A stretch of DNA of 5,343 nucleotides, from positions 1-5,343 of the forward strand of contig JAWLCQ010000266.1 of NCBI GenBank assembly GCA_041687095.1, read 5' to 3'. Below, one piece after another: positions 5,338 to 5,343 of this stretch. This DNA comes from JAWLCQ01 sp041687095. Its GTDB lineage: Bacteria; Planctomycetota; Phycisphaerae; SM23-33. Made by a program: the position numbers and the translations under genes. Under the pieces are notes generated by a model that saw only the letters and a program-made list of their open reading frames with translations, searched no databases and had not been told where the DNA came from. Position 1 is the stretch's first letter. Each line of letters opens with the position of its first letter.

Positions 5338-5343
5338 CGCGAC

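Noticed and set aside
1..5343. CRISPR array, tRNA or rRNA genes, insertion sequence, toxin-antitoxin or phage genes.
   Set aside because: No regularly spaced repeats, cloverleaf or CCA-type ends, transposase motifs or terminal repeats were seen. Coding sequence fills nearly all of the window.

Overview
The window carries three genes, all on the minus strand, in very GC-rich DNA. Long open frames run in several phases and on the opposite strand, but these are composition shadows. The high GC, the Lgt variant (Tyr-Gly-Gly for His-Gly-Gly, and a Cys-rich Asn-Gly-Cys-Cys-Trp-Gly signature), the degenerate HtrA-like PDZ protein and the secreted TPR/HEAT protein suggest a diderm with a complex envelope. 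Planctomycetota, perhaps Phycisphaerae-like, is my best guess. It is an inference from style, not from a marker gene.

In transcription order (right to left), the first gene is a prolipoprotein diacylglyceryl transferase (lgt, 5337 to 4132), whose 5' end lies at or just beyond the window edge. Its TGA stop supplies the first base of the AAGGAG ribosome binding site of the second gene (4121 to 2703). The two genes are 10 bases apart and almost certainly co-transcribed and translationally coupled. The second gene encodes an exported 472-residue protein with the HtrA/DegP layout: a trypsin-like fold remnant followed by two PDZ domains. All three catalytic-triad positions are substituted, so it reads as a pseudoprotease. 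A perfect 16-bp stem with a 4-base loop (2634-2669) follows its stop and probably ends this operon.

A 179-base spacer, GC-rich and full of inverted repeats, separates this pair from the third gene (2523 to 181). That gene encodes a 780-residue exported protein with an alpha-helical TPR-like N-terminal half, a beta-rich middle domain and HEAT-like repeats at the C-terminus. Two more stem-loops lie past its stop (129-157 and 63-99). The first 50 bases could be the tail of a convergent gene, but too little is visible to be sure.

The common theme is the cell envelope: one integral membrane lipoprotein-maturation enzyme and two exported proteins built for protein binding. No RNA genes, mobile elements, CRISPR arrays or origins were seen. 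No sigma-70-type promoter could be recognised in the one intergenic spacer that should contain one.
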